The position numbers and the translations under genes are program-made. 64,000 nt of DNA from Sphingobacterium sp. CZ-UAM (lineage in GTDB: Bacteria; Bacteroidota; Bacteroidia; Sphingobacteriales; Sphingobacteriaceae): assembly GCF_002000245.1 (NCBI RefSeq), contig NZ_MTCM01000001.1, positions 2,170,001-2,234,000 on the forward strand. The letters are read 5' to 3'. The stretch's first letter is position 1. Each line of letters starts with the position of its first letter. The notes under the pieces are model-generated. The model was not told where the DNA came from. It searched no databases and saw only the letters and a program-made list of their open reading frames with translations. Positions 1 through 8,523 of this stretch are shown piece by piece.

Positions 1-43
1 CCGATGCCAAAGCTAAAACTGAATATTTACTAAAGTTCTTCAT
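1..43 (-). CDS. 5' end of an exported protein or lipoprotein, cut by the window edge
   Basis: An ATG at 43 (minus) opens a frame reading MKNFSKYSVLALAS up to the window edge, a lysine followed by a hydrophobic run typical of a signal peptide. It starts 14 bases after the nusB stop, so it is probably the next gene of the nusB operon. In related genomes a DUF1573 lipoprotein often follows nusB, but too little sequence is present to confirm that here. Confidence 0.5.
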   Translation of the reverse strand, partial: MKNFSKYSVLALAS

Positions 44-57
44 GTGTTGATTGATCT

Positions 58-1005
58 TTAATCCCTTAAACCACGACCCGCCTTCTGGATTCTTCCCTGT
101 TGATTCAGGTCGCTTAATATTTTATCTAAGATACCATTAATAAATGTATTACTTTTCAATGTACTGAATACCTTAGAAATTTCAATATACTCATTTATTG
201 TCACTTTCACAGGAATAGATGGAAAATTCACCAATTCGCATATTGCCATGCGCATCAAAAGAGTATCCATCAAAGCAATACGGTCTGATTCCCAGTTTTT
301 TGTTTTCTCAGAAATCAGTTTCTGATACTCATTCGTATTACGGATGGTCTTACCCAACAAGGCAATGACATAATCGCTGTCATCATTCCAGTTTTGCGTG
401 ATTTCGGCAAGTTTATTTTTACGCGGATCTTCCGAACTGAAGTTCTTAAAAGTTTTCGCGATCAACGCTTGCAACACTTCTTTATCGACAGGCCAGTTGA
501 TAAATTTCTCCTCAAAAACCTGTTCGATAACCGGTGATTTGAGGATAATCTTTTTAAAGATATGTTTGATGATATCTTTTTCAGTACCTATCGAGCGGTC
601 TTCTTGCTGTAGATATTCCAAATAGGCTTCAGAATCCTTTAATTGCAAAAATACCGTGCGCACGATCTCTGGATCAAAGCTCCATGAAATCTTATATTTT
701 TTGACGCCCTCAGCATATTGCGGATTTTGTCTTAATGACTCAATAAAAGTATTTGTACTTAACTTGGTCGTTAAAGACAAGTCTTTTTCAGTTGGCAAAA
801 ATTTGTTGGCTCTGCCTTCTGCGTCTATCAATACATAATCGGATACTTCATCCAATAGATTCAGTGTCCAGATATACATCTCGTAGACTTCATCCACATT
901 TTTTAATAGTGCTTTTTCAAATGTTTTGATGTCTTTGTCTTCTGAAAGACTGTACGCATAAAGCGTTTGCACTACTTTTACCCTCAGGTGTCTCCTGTTT
1001 AACAT
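58..1005 (-). CDS. nusB: Transcription antitermination factor NusB
   Basis: This 315-aa protein is the Bacteroidota form of NusB, an RNA-binding partner of NusE/S10 in antitermination of rRNA operons. It opens with the NusB hallmark MLNRRHLRVKVVQTLYAY (RRxLRxKvxQxLYA), and the C-terminal third carries the NusB core, including the ALMDTLLMRMAICEL and VKVTINEYIEISK segments. Other bacteria have NusB of about 140 aa; here a long helical insertion (about residues 40-200) separates the N-terminal helix from the core, as is usual in this phylum. The leucine dehydrogenase gene ends 60 bases upstream on the same strand and the next gene begins 14 bases downstream, so co-transcription is plausible. 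The gap upstream contains AAGAACGATTTT twice. Confidence 0.93.
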   Translation of the reverse strand: MLNRRHLRVKVVQTLYAYSLSEDKDIKTFEKALLKNVDEVYEMYIWTLNLLDEVSDYVLIDAEGRANKFLPTEKDLSLTTKLSTNTFIESLRQNPQYAEGVKKYKISWSFDPEIVRTVFLQLKDSEAYLEYLQQEDRSIGTEKDIIKHIFKKIILKSPVIEQVFEEKFINWPVDKEVLQALIAKTFKNFSSEDPRKNKLAEITQNWNDDSDYVIALLGKTIRNTNEYQKLISEKTKNWESDRIALMDTLLMRMAICELVNFPSIPVKVTINEYIEISKVFSTLKSNTFINGILDKILSDLNQQGRIQKAGRGLRD

Positions 1006-1065
1006 AGTAATTTTAAAGAACGATTTTTTATAAACTAATAAATAAGAACGATTTTGGAAAGAAGA

Positions 1066-2145
1066 CTATCTTTTGATCTTTTTAATATCTTGGATACGCT
1101 TCTCCGCAATGCGATTGGCCGCTTCAAAAGTAGAGATATTCTCTTCTTTTGATTTTTTCAATACGTCTCTAGTCGCATTATATATGTTTTTGATCACGAA
1201 TTCCGTGTGATCCACCCCATAATTCTGAATTTCTGAATAACAGCTGATCAACGCACCTGCATTAATCAAATAGTCCGGTGCATACAATATACCTCTTTCA
1301 TGTAGAATAGCACTTGTCGTTACCTCATCTTTCAATTGGTTATTTGCCGAACCTGCAATAATTTTACATTGCATTTTTTGCGCCGATTCGGGATTTACCG
1401 TACCGCCCAATGCACAAGGTGAATAGACGTCAAATTCATGATCGAATACTTCATTGTAAGGAATAGGTTCTGCTTTGTATTTTGCAGCAACCTTAAGCAT
1501 TTTTTCTTCTGTAATGTCACTTACATAAACACGCGCATTTTCTTCACGCAACATAGCGATCAATCGCTCACCAACACTACCTACACCGTGTACAATCACT
1601 TTTTTTCCGGCTACACTCTCTGATCCGTATAATTCTTTCAGACAGGCTTTAATACCGAAATAAACACCTTGGGCTGCAAAAACAGATGTATCGCCAACCC
1701 CACTGCCGTGGATCGCTTTTGGTAAACCAGCAACATGGTCAGTCTCCGTATAAATATATTCTAAATCGCGTTGTGTCGTACCTACATCCAAGGAAGCGAT
1801 GAAATTACCATTCAATCCCTCGATAAACTGGCCCAAACGGCGTAATAAAACCTCAGATTTGTCCAAACGGCTATTACCGATAATAACAGCACTTCCGCCA
1901 CCCAAATTCAATCCGGTGATCGCAGATTTATAGGTAATGGCCTTGGATAAACGTAAAGCATCCTCAATAGCTTCTTCTGTAGTTTCGTATGGCAACATAC
2001 GAACCCCGCCTATTGCTGGCCCCAATGTGGTATCATGGATCGCAACAATAGCTTTTAAGCCCACTAATTCATCATTACAGAAAAATAAGTTTTGATGGCC
2101 AGACTGGCTCATCAATTCAAAAATAGAATTTTGAGATGTTGACAT
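1066..2145 (-). CDS. Glu/Leu/Phe/Val dehydrogenase family protein, leucine dehydrogenase-like, with altered active site
   Basis: The 359-aa length and sequence match leucine dehydrogenases, which reversibly deaminate branched-chain amino acids with NAD+. The N-terminal substrate domain has IGGVRMLPY (about 45-53) and the C-terminal Rossmann domain has the nucleotide loop HGVGSVGERL (about 190). The first active-site lysine is kept in ITYKSA (K73). Twelve residues on, where the family has the catalytic lysine in GGGK, this protein reads LGGGSAVIIG, giving serine at 85; the nucleotide sequence supports the call (GGC GGA AGT). The enzyme may therefore be inactive, mechanistically changed, or a paralogue with another role. 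A TAnnTTTG element at 2192-2199 gives it its own promoter; nusB follows. Confidence 0.85.
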   Translation of the reverse strand: MSTSQNSIFELMSQSGHQNLFFCNDELVGLKAIVAIHDTTLGPAIGGVRMLPYETTEEAIEDALRLSKAITYKSAITGLNLGGGSAVIIGNSRLDKSEVLLRRLGQFIEGLNGNFIASLDVGTTQRDLEYIYTETDHVAGLPKAIHGSGVGDTSVFAAQGVYFGIKACLKELYGSESVAGKKVIVHGVGSVGERLIAMLREENARVYVSDITEEKMLKVAAKYKAEPIPYNEVFDHEFDVYSPCALGGTVNPESAQKMQCKIIAGSANNQLKDEVTTSAILHERGILYAPDYLINAGALISCYSEIQNYGVDHTEFVIKNIYNATRDVLKKSKEENISTFEAANRIAEKRIQDIKKIKR

Positions 2146-2191
2146 AAAATGTACTACTCTAATTTGTTTTAATTTTTTAAGGTACTTGATG

Positions 2192-2199
2192 CAAAAGTA
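2192..2199 (-). promoter_or_regulatory. -7 promoter element of the leucine dehydrogenase-like gene
   Basis: TACTTTTG on the minus strand matches the Bacteroidota -7 consensus TAnnTTTG. It lies 47 bases upstream of the ATG at 2145, predicting a 5' leader of about 40 bases. Confidence 0.6.
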
Positions 2200-2308
2200 G
2201 GAAAATTATTCGTTGTGCATAATATCTTTTTTTATCCAAGACTTAACATTTGATTTCCCAATGACAGTAATTTCATCGAAATATAAAGCAGAGTTGATGA
2301 ATTAGTCC

Positions 2309-2316
2309 TATTTTTG
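2309..2316 (+). promoter_or_regulatory. -7 promoter element of the ABC exporter gene
   Basis: TATTTTTG matches TAnnTTTG and sits 11 bases before the ATG at 2327, so the transcript would have an extremely short leader. Confidence 0.6.
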
Positions 2317-2326
2317 TATCCATAAT

Positions 2327-4108
2327 ATGAAGGATCTCGCCTACTTAAATAAGTACTTTTATAAATACCGCTGGAAACTGGTTCCAGGGGTGATTTTTGT
2401 CATCATTTCCAATTACTTTGGGGTACTCCCCGCTAAGGTAATCCGCGAAGCGTTTGACCTTGTACAGGAAAACATCTATCTCTACCGCCTTTTTGATGGG
2501 TTTGATAGACAGGAGCTTATCTATAAGGTATTTGGTACAAGCCTGCTGTTCTTTGGATTTGTTGTCCTGCTGCTTTCTCTGCTAAGGGGCATTTTCCTAT
2601 TCTTTATGCGGCAGACCATCATTCTGACCTCCCGTTATATCGAATATGATCTTAAAAATGAAATATACAATCATTATCAGGAGCTGAATTTCGGATTTTT
2701 CCGTAAAAATAATACCGGTGATCTGATGAGCCGCGCGACAGAGGATGTCAATCAGGTGCGGAACTACCTGGGACCGGCCATTATGTATGCCATTAATACG
2801 GTGGTCCTGTCCATTATGGTTATTTATGCCATGTACAGTGTCAATGGGAGATTGGCGACCTATGCATTGGCTCCTATTCCGGTATTATCTGTCATCATCC
2901 TTTTTGTCAATAAAATCATCAATAAACGCAGCTTAAAAATACAAAAACAGTTAGCGAAACTCTCTTCCTTTGTTCAGGAAACCTTTGCCGGTATCCGTGT
3001 CATCAAAACCTATACCCGGGAGGAAAATAAGATGAAGGCTTTTGAACAGGAAAGTACAATCTACCGCAACACGGCATTGGACTTGGTCAAGGTACAGGCC
3101 GTTTTCTTTCCACTGATCTTGTTGCTGATCGGTCTCAGCACCGTCATCACCATTTATATCGGCGGTATTGAAGTCGCAAAAGGAACAGTCACAGCCGGAA
3201 ATATTGCCGAATTTATTATCTATGTCAATCAATTGACCTTTCCCGCAATGTCTTTGGCCTGGGTAACTTCACTCGTACAACGTGCGGCAGCATCACAAAA
3301 ACGGATCAATGAATTTCTGGAAACCCGATCCCCGATTGCCAATGGTAAAATTGAGAAAGAAATCGCCGGTGATATCAATGTCGAAAACATCTCGTTTACC
3401 TATCCCGAAACAGGCATTCAGGCCATTAAAAACGTCTCATTCCAAGTACCGGTCGGAAAAACTCTGGCGATTATCGGAAAAACTGGTTCGGGTAAATCTA
3501 CTTTGGCCAACCTATTACTACGGATGTACGATATCGATCAGGGTAATATCCGCTACGATGGCATTGGATTAAAGGATCTCAACTTCAAAAATCTGCGTCA
3601 ACAAATTGGTTTTGTCCCACAGGATGTATTCTTATTTTCGGACACAATTGCCAATAACATTGGCTTCGGACTGGATCATTTTACACAGGAACAGATCGAA
3701 CAAGCTGCTAAAGACGCTGCTGTATATGATAATATTATCGCTTTTGAAGATGGTTTTGAAACTGCTGTCGGAGAGCGTGGCATTACTCTTTCGGGCGGTC
3801 AAAAACAACGTGTTTCCATTGCAAGAGCCTTGGTCAAAGAGCCAAACATACTGATCTTTGACGACTGTTTGTCCGCAGTGGATACCAAAACCGAAGAAAC
3901 AATCTTACGCTCATTGAGCCGCATCATGAAGGGCAAAACCTGTATTTTTATTGCCCACCGGATTTCGACCATCAAAAATGCAGACCATATTCTTGTCATG
4001 GATCAAGGTCAGATTGTCGAACAGGGTACACACCTTGAATTAATGGAAAAAAGAGGTGAATACTTTGAACTCCACGAAAAGCAGCTGCTAGAAAGCGTGG
4101 AGGGCTAA
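2327..4108 (+). CDS. ABC exporter half-transporter (MdlA/MsbA-like, membrane domain fused to ATPase)
   Basis: This 593-aa protein has an N-terminal six-helix transmembrane domain (about 1-330) and a C-terminal ATPase. The ATPase shows Walker A GKTGSGKST (about 383-391), signature LSGGQKQR (about 487), Walker B ILIFDD followed by the D-loop SAVD, and the H-loop IAHR. The residue after the Walker B aspartate is D rather than the catalytic glutamate; MdlA-type subunits and the degenerate site of heterodimeric exporters share this. A heterodimeric partner is therefore expected, but none is adjacent. The substrate cannot be told from sequence. The gene is monocistronic here, with its own -7 element and a terminator hairpin downstream. 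Confidence 0.9.
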   Translation: MKDLAYLNKYFYKYRWKLVPGVIFVIISNYFGVLPAKVIREAFDLVQENIYLYRLFDGFDRQELIYKVFGTSLLFFGFVVLLLSLLRGIFLFFMRQTIILTSRYIEYDLKNEIYNHYQELNFGFFRKNNTGDLMSRATEDVNQVRNYLGPAIMYAINTVVLSIMVIYAMYSVNGRLATYALAPIPVLSVIILFVNKIINKRSLKIQKQLAKLSSFVQETFAGIRVIKTYTREENKMKAFEQESTIYRNTALDLVKVQAVFFPLILLLIGLSTVITIYIGGIEVAKGTVTAGNIAEFIIYVNQLTFPAMSLAWVTSLVQRAAASQKRINEFLETRSPIANGKIEKEIAGDINVENISFTYPETGIQAIKNVSFQVPVGKTLAIIGKTGSGKSTLANLLLRMYDIDQGNIRYDGIGLKDLNFKNLRQQIGFVPQDVFLFSDTIANNIGFGLDHFTQEQIEQAAKDAAVYDNIIAFEDGFETAVGERGITLSGGQKQRVSIARALVKEPNILIFDDCLSAVDTKTEETILRSLSRIMKGKTCIFIAHRISTIKNADHILVMDQGQIVEQGTHLELMEKRGEYFELHEKQLLESVEG

Positions 4109-4152
4109 TCTCAGGAACCCAGCGACATAATATATACCGCAAAAAATAAAAT

Positions 4153-4190
4153 ATCCCTGAATTCAGCTAAAGAAAACAGGGATTTTCTCT
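4153..4190 (+). terminator. Terminator hairpin after the ABC exporter gene
   Basis: TCCCTG at 4154-4159 pairs with CAGGGA at 4177-4182, and the second arm runs into TTTTCTCTTTT. It lies 45 bases after the stop codon. Confidence 0.55.
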
Positions 4191-4192
4191 TT

Positions 4193-4200
4193 TACATTTG
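4193..4200 (+). promoter_or_regulatory. -7 promoter element of the small membrane protein gene
   Basis: TACATTTG matches TAnnTTTG, 38 bases upstream of the ATG at 4239 and directly after the preceding terminator. Confidence 0.55.
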
Positions 4201-4238
4201 CCTTATACATTTACATCACACTTTATCGTATAAGTATC

Positions 4239-4583
4239 ATGGAGAGAAACTCAGTGCAGCGCACATCATCAAACGAAGGCAAAACAGTTGCTATTATTTC
4301 CTATTTAACCCTCATCGGCCTGATCGCCGCCATCATTATGAACAATAAAGAAAAGACTACGCTTGGTCAGTTCCATATCAGACAGAGTATTGGCATTACC
4401 GTGACAGGATTAGTACTGGGCTTATTCAGCTTTATCCCGGGTATCGGGGGATTAATTATGAATATTGTCGGTGTAATCTTACTTATCGCCCTTATATTAG
4501 GTTTAGTGGCGGCATTCTCGGGTGAGAAAAAGGCACTTCCTTTTATTGGCGAAAAATATCAGCAATGGTTTAATATGATTTAA
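4239..4583 (+). CDS. Small multi-pass membrane protein (DUF4870/Tic20-like)
   Basis: The 114-aa product has three hydrophobic segments: ISYLTLIGLIAAIIM near residue 20, a second in GITVTGLVLGLFSFIPGIGG, and a third in VGVILLIALILGLVAAF. The order 'helix, short polar NNKEKT with QFHIRQS, two further helices' resembles the DUF4870/Tic20-like families, for which no firm biochemical role is known. It has its own -7 element and ends at a convergent boundary with the MFS gene. The family assignment is from pattern memory only. Confidence 0.65.
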   Translation: MERNSVQRTSSNEGKTVAIISYLTLIGLIAAIIMNNKEKTTLGQFHIRQSIGITVTGLVLGLFSFIPGIGGLIMNIVGVILLIALILGLVAAFSGEKKALPFIGEKYQQWFNMI

Positions 4584-4615
4584 TCAAGCCTTATATTTAG
4601 CCCTATTTTAGAAAA

Positions 4616-4693
4616 AGGCTGTTCAAAAAACTAGCATGAACCCCAAAAGCACGAGAAGTACTTTTAAAGGCCATTTTAGCGTTTGAGCAGCCT
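4616..4693. repeat. Imperfect palindrome between convergent genes, possible dispersed repeat or bidirectional terminator
   Basis: AGGCTGTTCAAA (4616-4627) pairs with TTTGAGCAGCCT (4682-4693), 11 of 12 positions. A second arm pair, AAAAGCAC and GTACTTTT, lies inside. A close relative of the left edge (AGGCTATTCAAAAAA) occurs near 16839, also in an intergenic stretch. The position between two converging genes suits a bidirectional terminator, but the repetition elsewhere suggests a dispersed element. Confidence 0.45.
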
Positions 4694-4712
4694 ATTTTGT
4701 TCCTTGACCAGG

Positions 4713-5957
4713 TCACTTTATATCGCCTGCTGCCGGTACCGTTTTTTCTTCTTTGAAAAAAACAGCAAACAGCAGTAGACAGCACAATGAAATCCCGGCA
4801 GGTATAAACCATAAGTATTGCCAAAATTGATCCGCATAGGCTCCTTTGAGGTAATCCGAAACCGCACCGGCCACCCAAAATCCAATCAGCATACCCACAC
4901 CATACATCGCGATCGTGATCAGTCCCTGTGCCGAAGCTTTATATTTCTCTCCGGCAATCCGGTCGGTATAGATCTGTCCCACGACAAACATAAAATCATA
5001 ACAGATTCCATGCAGAACAATACCTAAGATCAGCAGAAAGGCTTTTTCCTGTCCATCCCCAAAAGCAAAGAACAGATAGCGTAATGCCCATGCAGCAATA
5101 CCCAATAAAATCATTTTCTTATAACCCAAACGCCGAAAGAAAAATGGGATCAACAGCAAACAGATGGCTTCCGAAAACTGTCCCAACGCCATTTTTGCGG
5201 TCGGATTGGGTATACCGACATTGACCAAAAATGGATTGGCATTCTGATAATAGAATGAAATCGGAATACAGATCACGATGGCCGTAACAAAAAAGATTAA
5301 GAAACTCTTTTGCCTTAATAGCCCCAAGGCATCTAAACCGATGGCTTTCCCGAAATCAAACTTCTCGTCCTTAGTACCTATCTGCGGTGGAGTTTTGGGA
5401 AGAAATAAGCTGAACAATGCCAAAAGAACGGAACAGACCGCTCCCATAATAAAGGTATTATGCAGGGCTCCTTGGCCGATGGCCTCAGGACTATCCCAAC
5501 GGAATAGGTAGCTGATCACAAGCCCCGAACAGATCCAACCGATTGTTCCCCATACCCTTACCCCCGGAAAATACTTTTTGGCATCCCCGATATGGCGGAA
5601 AGCAATACCATTGGAAAGGGAAAGTGATGACATATAGGCCATAAAATACACAAAGACATAAGAGTAAAAATGACTGGCATCAGGAGCCTGAGACATCCCA
5701 TAAAGTAAAGCGGCGCCGAGCAGATGTAAAACTGAAAGCACACGTTCTGCATTAAAATAGCGATCCGCGACAAAGCCGACAAAAAAAGGCGCAAATACCG
5801 CGCCCAGGGACTGCGTAGAAAATATATTGGCTACCTCCATTCCCGATGCATTCAGGGATTTGATCAGATAGGTACCCAAAGTGACAAACCAAGCTCCTTT
5901 GATAAAATACTCCAAAAACATCATCAAGGATAATTGGAAGCGTAAAGTAAACGTCAT
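4713..5957 (-). CDS. MFS transporter of the nucleoside:H+ symporter (NupG/XapB-like) family
   Basis: The 414-aa protein begins TLRFQLSLMMFLEYFIKGAWFVTLGTYL, a start characteristic of the Nuc_H_symport branch of the major facilitator superfamily, and has about twelve hydrophobic segments. GVRVWGTIGWICSGL (about 133-147) corresponds to the conserved loop of this family. Members import nucleosides with protons across the inner membrane; the actual substrate here is inferred only by family. A weak -7-like element TATATTCG lies at 5983-5990 on the minus strand. The gene does not appear to be in an operon: a 351-base gap separates it from the D-amino-acid cluster. Confidence 0.8.
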   Translation of the reverse strand: MTFTLRFQLSLMMFLEYFIKGAWFVTLGTYLIKSLNASGMEVANIFSTQSLGAVFAPFFVGFVADRYFNAERVLSVLHLLGAALLYGMSQAPDASHFYSYVFVYFMAYMSSLSLSNGIAFRHIGDAKKYFPGVRVWGTIGWICSGLVISYLFRWDSPEAIGQGALHNTFIMGAVCSVLLALFSLFLPKTPPQIGTKDEKFDFGKAIGLDALGLLRQKSFLIFFVTAIVICIPISFYYQNANPFLVNVGIPNPTAKMALGQFSEAICLLLIPFFFRRLGYKKMILLGIAAWALRYLFFAFGDGQEKAFLLILGIVLHGICYDFMFVVGQIYTDRIAGEKYKASAQGLITIAMYGVGMLIGFWVAGAVSDYLKGAYADQFWQYLWFIPAGISLCCLLLFAVFFKEEKTVPAAGDIK

Positions 5958-6308
5958 AGCGGTTTAGAATTGTTTCTGTTTACGAATATATCATTTATTT
6001 AACCGACATCGCTATCGGGAAAGCGGACTTACTTGTAACGATCTGCTTACTTTTAATCTGATTTGATCTATCCGCAATGATTAAGCTTAAAGCGAATTCC
6101 CAAAGGACGATCTACCCCTGAAAGGTTTAAATCTGTGTTTTCAATGATCATGTTTGTTAACGATCATGACCTTGATCAGCAAAGACAAAGATCGCGCTAC
6201 GATACCAGGCATCCCGATAGACCGATCGGCATCCGGAACTGCAATTAGCCTAGTAAGTTTTTTTACTATTCTGATTAAGATATTCCACTATCCAGACAAG
6301 GCGTCCAG
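5958..6308. other. Intergenic gap without a recognised gene
   Basis: This 351-base stretch lies between the MFS start and the dipeptidase stop, both on the minus strand. It holds a weak -7-like element (5983-5990, minus) and a small inverted repeat ATGATC...GATCAT near 6143. The open frame at 6154-6351 (+) has no family resemblance and overlaps the dipeptidase end; I do not call it a gene. No convincing terminator was seen. Confidence 0.5.
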
Positions 6309-7400
6309 CTATTCGGGCAAGGCCTCCCGCATAAAATTCAGCCAGTTTTGACTGGCGATCTTTTCAAGATCAGCCTTGCTATACCCGCGTCGTTGCAATA
6401 TTCCAAAAACCTTTTGGATATCAGCGATGGTCTCCAGATCGTAAGGACACTGCTCCCGGCCAAAGGCTCCATCCAAGTCACTCCCTACCCCAACATGATT
6501 TACATTGCCCGCCAGTTGACAGATATGGTCGATATTATCGGCCATGATTTCCATCGAACAATTGCTGGATTTAGGATCAGACAGACCACGTACCCAGTTG
6601 GGTATCATCATCCAGGCATCTAAAGCAACACCGATAACGGCCCCCTTCTCCACCAGCGTCTTGATCATATCATCACTAAACTGTCGGTTGTGATCCACAA
6701 ACTTCCGACAATTGTTGTGGCTGGCCCAGATTGCGCCATTGTATCGTCCCATCGCATCCCAAAAAGCATCGTCATTAAGATGTGTTGCATCCAGGATCAT
6801 CCCCAGCCGTTCCATTTCCTGCAATAACTGTATCCCCTGTTCATTCAATTTACCGGAGGAATCGGTTCCATTGGCATATCTCCCCGGTCCATAATGTGCC
6901 GGGCCGATCGCCCGCAAACCGTAATTGTAGGCAACTTCCACATGACTGATATCCACCAAAGAATCGGCGCCTTCCAAGCTCAACAGATAACCAATGGGCT
7001 TGGTTGAATGATCCGTCCCCGGAGACCACAAAGCACGATGTTGATCCAAATCGCTCTTTGTTTTAATCATTTTCATGTGTCCGTCAGCTTCCATGGCTTT
7101 ATACCAGGCCAATTGCCCCTGTGTCTGCGCCCAGGCCTGCTCTGCCGAGTACCAGCCCGGCAAAGCGCTGTCCGGACGGACAAACCGTGCGATCTGTGTG
7201 GCGACAACGATACCGATATTCCCTTTACGTAGCTCTTCAAAAGTCACCGTAGCTTTTGCCCGGTCGGGCTTATCTTCCATCCCCTGCTCCCTTCGGTTCA
7301 ATTCCTGAATGGGCAGTCGGAGATCCCTATTCCACTCCATGGCATTCATACTCAAGTCTAAGTGAGCATCAACCACAAAAGGCATTTCAAATTCGTACAT
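6309..7400 (-). CDS. Membrane dipeptidase-like peptidase, family M19
   Basis: This 363-aa protein has the M19 metallopeptidase pattern: an HxD metal-binding start (VDAHLDLSMN, about 10-19), a LEGADS segment, ASHNNCRKF with the conserved histidine, and GVGSDLDGAFG near the C terminus. M19 enzymes are zinc peptidases cleaving dipeptides, often those with a C-terminal D-residue. No signal peptide is seen, so it is probably cytoplasmic. It is the last gene of a four-gene run, one base after the PLP-enzyme stop, which suggests it releases D-amino acids for that enzyme. Substrate preference is inference. Confidence 0.85.
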   Translation of the reverse strand: MYEFEMPFVVDAHLDLSMNAMEWNRDLRLPIQELNRREQGMEDKPDRAKATVTFEELRKGNIGIVVATQIARFVRPDSALPGWYSAEQAWAQTQGQLAWYKAMEADGHMKMIKTKSDLDQHRALWSPGTDHSTKPIGYLLSLEGADSLVDISHVEVAYNYGLRAIGPAHYGPGRYANGTDSSGKLNEQGIQLLQEMERLGMILDATHLNDDAFWDAMGRYNGAIWASHNNCRKFVDHNRQFSDDMIKTLVEKGAVIGVALDAWMMIPNWVRGLSDPKSSNCSMEIMADNIDHICQLAGNVNHVGVGSDLDGAFGREQCPYDLETIADIQKVFGILQRRGYSKADLEKIASQNWLNFMREALPE

Positions 7401-7401
7401 A

Positions 7402-8508
7402 TCAATAATTTATCTTTTTACCTCGTGCAAGTACTTTCCAAACCTGATCCGCGATGCCATTGTTGACGACCTGCAATTCGTCGTAACAGGCGACTGTAGG
7501 GCAGATATGCCGCGGCACACAGTACAACGCATCGCCTATCTTAAAGTCGGTACTGTCCCTGACTTCAACGACCAAATGTTCTTCACTCTGCATTTTGATC
7601 TCACCGATCCGCTGATCAAAAAATTTGACTCGGGGCTGCGGCGATTCGCTGGCAACGGACTTGTAGCCAAGATCCAAGCAGAGATGTTTGTGATCTACAA
7701 TGGAAACAACACGTGTCAGCAACACAGCGGCAACTAAAAAGTCCTGTTCGGCATAATTTTCGGCGTAACCAAAATCCCAAAACACGAACGTCCCCGGACT
7801 GCATTCTACATCGCTACGCTCGGCATGAAACGGAAAACTTGGCGATCCGCCGATCACCTTGGTTAATGGGGTGGTCGTAGAAACCTGCGCCATGGCATAA
7901 GCCGTTTCGAGCACACTGTAAGCCTTTTGACTCTGTTGCTCACGTAGGTTGTAATCTTTATCGTGGATATGACCATCGTAGCCGTGCACACCGACCAGTT
8001 GAATTCCATCCAATAGCTGAATGTCTAAGACCAGGCGCTCTATCTGTTCAATCGACGCTCCGGTACGCCCCATTCCAACGTTCACATCGATATAAACTGC
8101 GATAGGTCGCCCTTTTTGCATCCCACGTGCTGATAGCTGTAATGCAGCATCTGTATTATCGACCAGACAGGCATAATGGGTATCGGGAAATGCTTCGATC
8201 AGGCGCATCAAGCGATCAATCTTAGGCCCAACAGGCTGATAAGCCAATAGCACATCCTTTGCTCCTGCTATACCCAACAATTCTGCTTCGGCAATCGTAG
8301 CACATTTGAATTTGCCGATCCCGCGCTGCAGCAATAACTGACAGACCTCTTTGCATTTATTCGTTTTGATATGGGGGCGCAAACGATCCACCCGACCGTC
8401 CACGAACTTCAGCGCACGGTCTATATTCCGAACAATACGATCAGGGTACACGAGCAAGGCCGGTGTATCTACCTGATCAACGTTATGTACACGATACCAA
8501 GTTTCCAT
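7402..8508 (-). CDS. PLP- and metal-dependent D-serine dehydratase/D-threonine aldolase-like enzyme
   Basis: The 368-aa product is a fold-type III (alanine-racemase-like barrel) PLP enzyme. DTPALLVY starts the barrel, and RPHIKTNK (about 44-51) carries the PLP-binding lysine K48 in the conserved PHxKT context. Near the C terminus HICPT (334-338) gives an HxC metal pair, the arrangement reported for eukaryotic-type D-serine dehydratase zinc sites; D-threonine aldolases have HxD at that place. That points to D-serine (or D-threonine) dehydration rather than aldol cleavage, but is not decisive. The gene is packed between ridA (15 bases upstream) and the M19 gene. Confidence 0.83.
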   Translation of the reverse strand: METWYRVHNVDQVDTPALLVYPDRIVRNIDRALKFVDGRVDRLRPHIKTNKCKEVCQLLLQRGIGKFKCATIAEAELLGIAGAKDVLLAYQPVGPKIDRLMRLIEAFPDTHYACLVDNTDAALQLSARGMQKGRPIAVYIDVNVGMGRTGASIEQIERLVLDIQLLDGIQLVGVHGYDGHIHDKDYNLREQQSQKAYSVLETAYAMAQVSTTTPLTKVIGGSPSFPFHAERSDVECSPGTFVFWDFGYAENYAEQDFLVAAVLLTRVVSIVDHKHLCLDLGYKSVASESPQPRVKFFDQRIGEIKMQSEEHLVVEVRDSTDFKIGDALYCVPRHICPTVACYDELQVVNNGIADQVWKVLARGKKINY

Positions 8509-8523
8509 GATCAGCGCATTAAA

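Noticed and set aside
6154..6351. 65-codon plus-strand frame in the gap before the dipeptidase gene
   Set aside because: No domain, overlaps the dipeptidase 3' end on the other strand.
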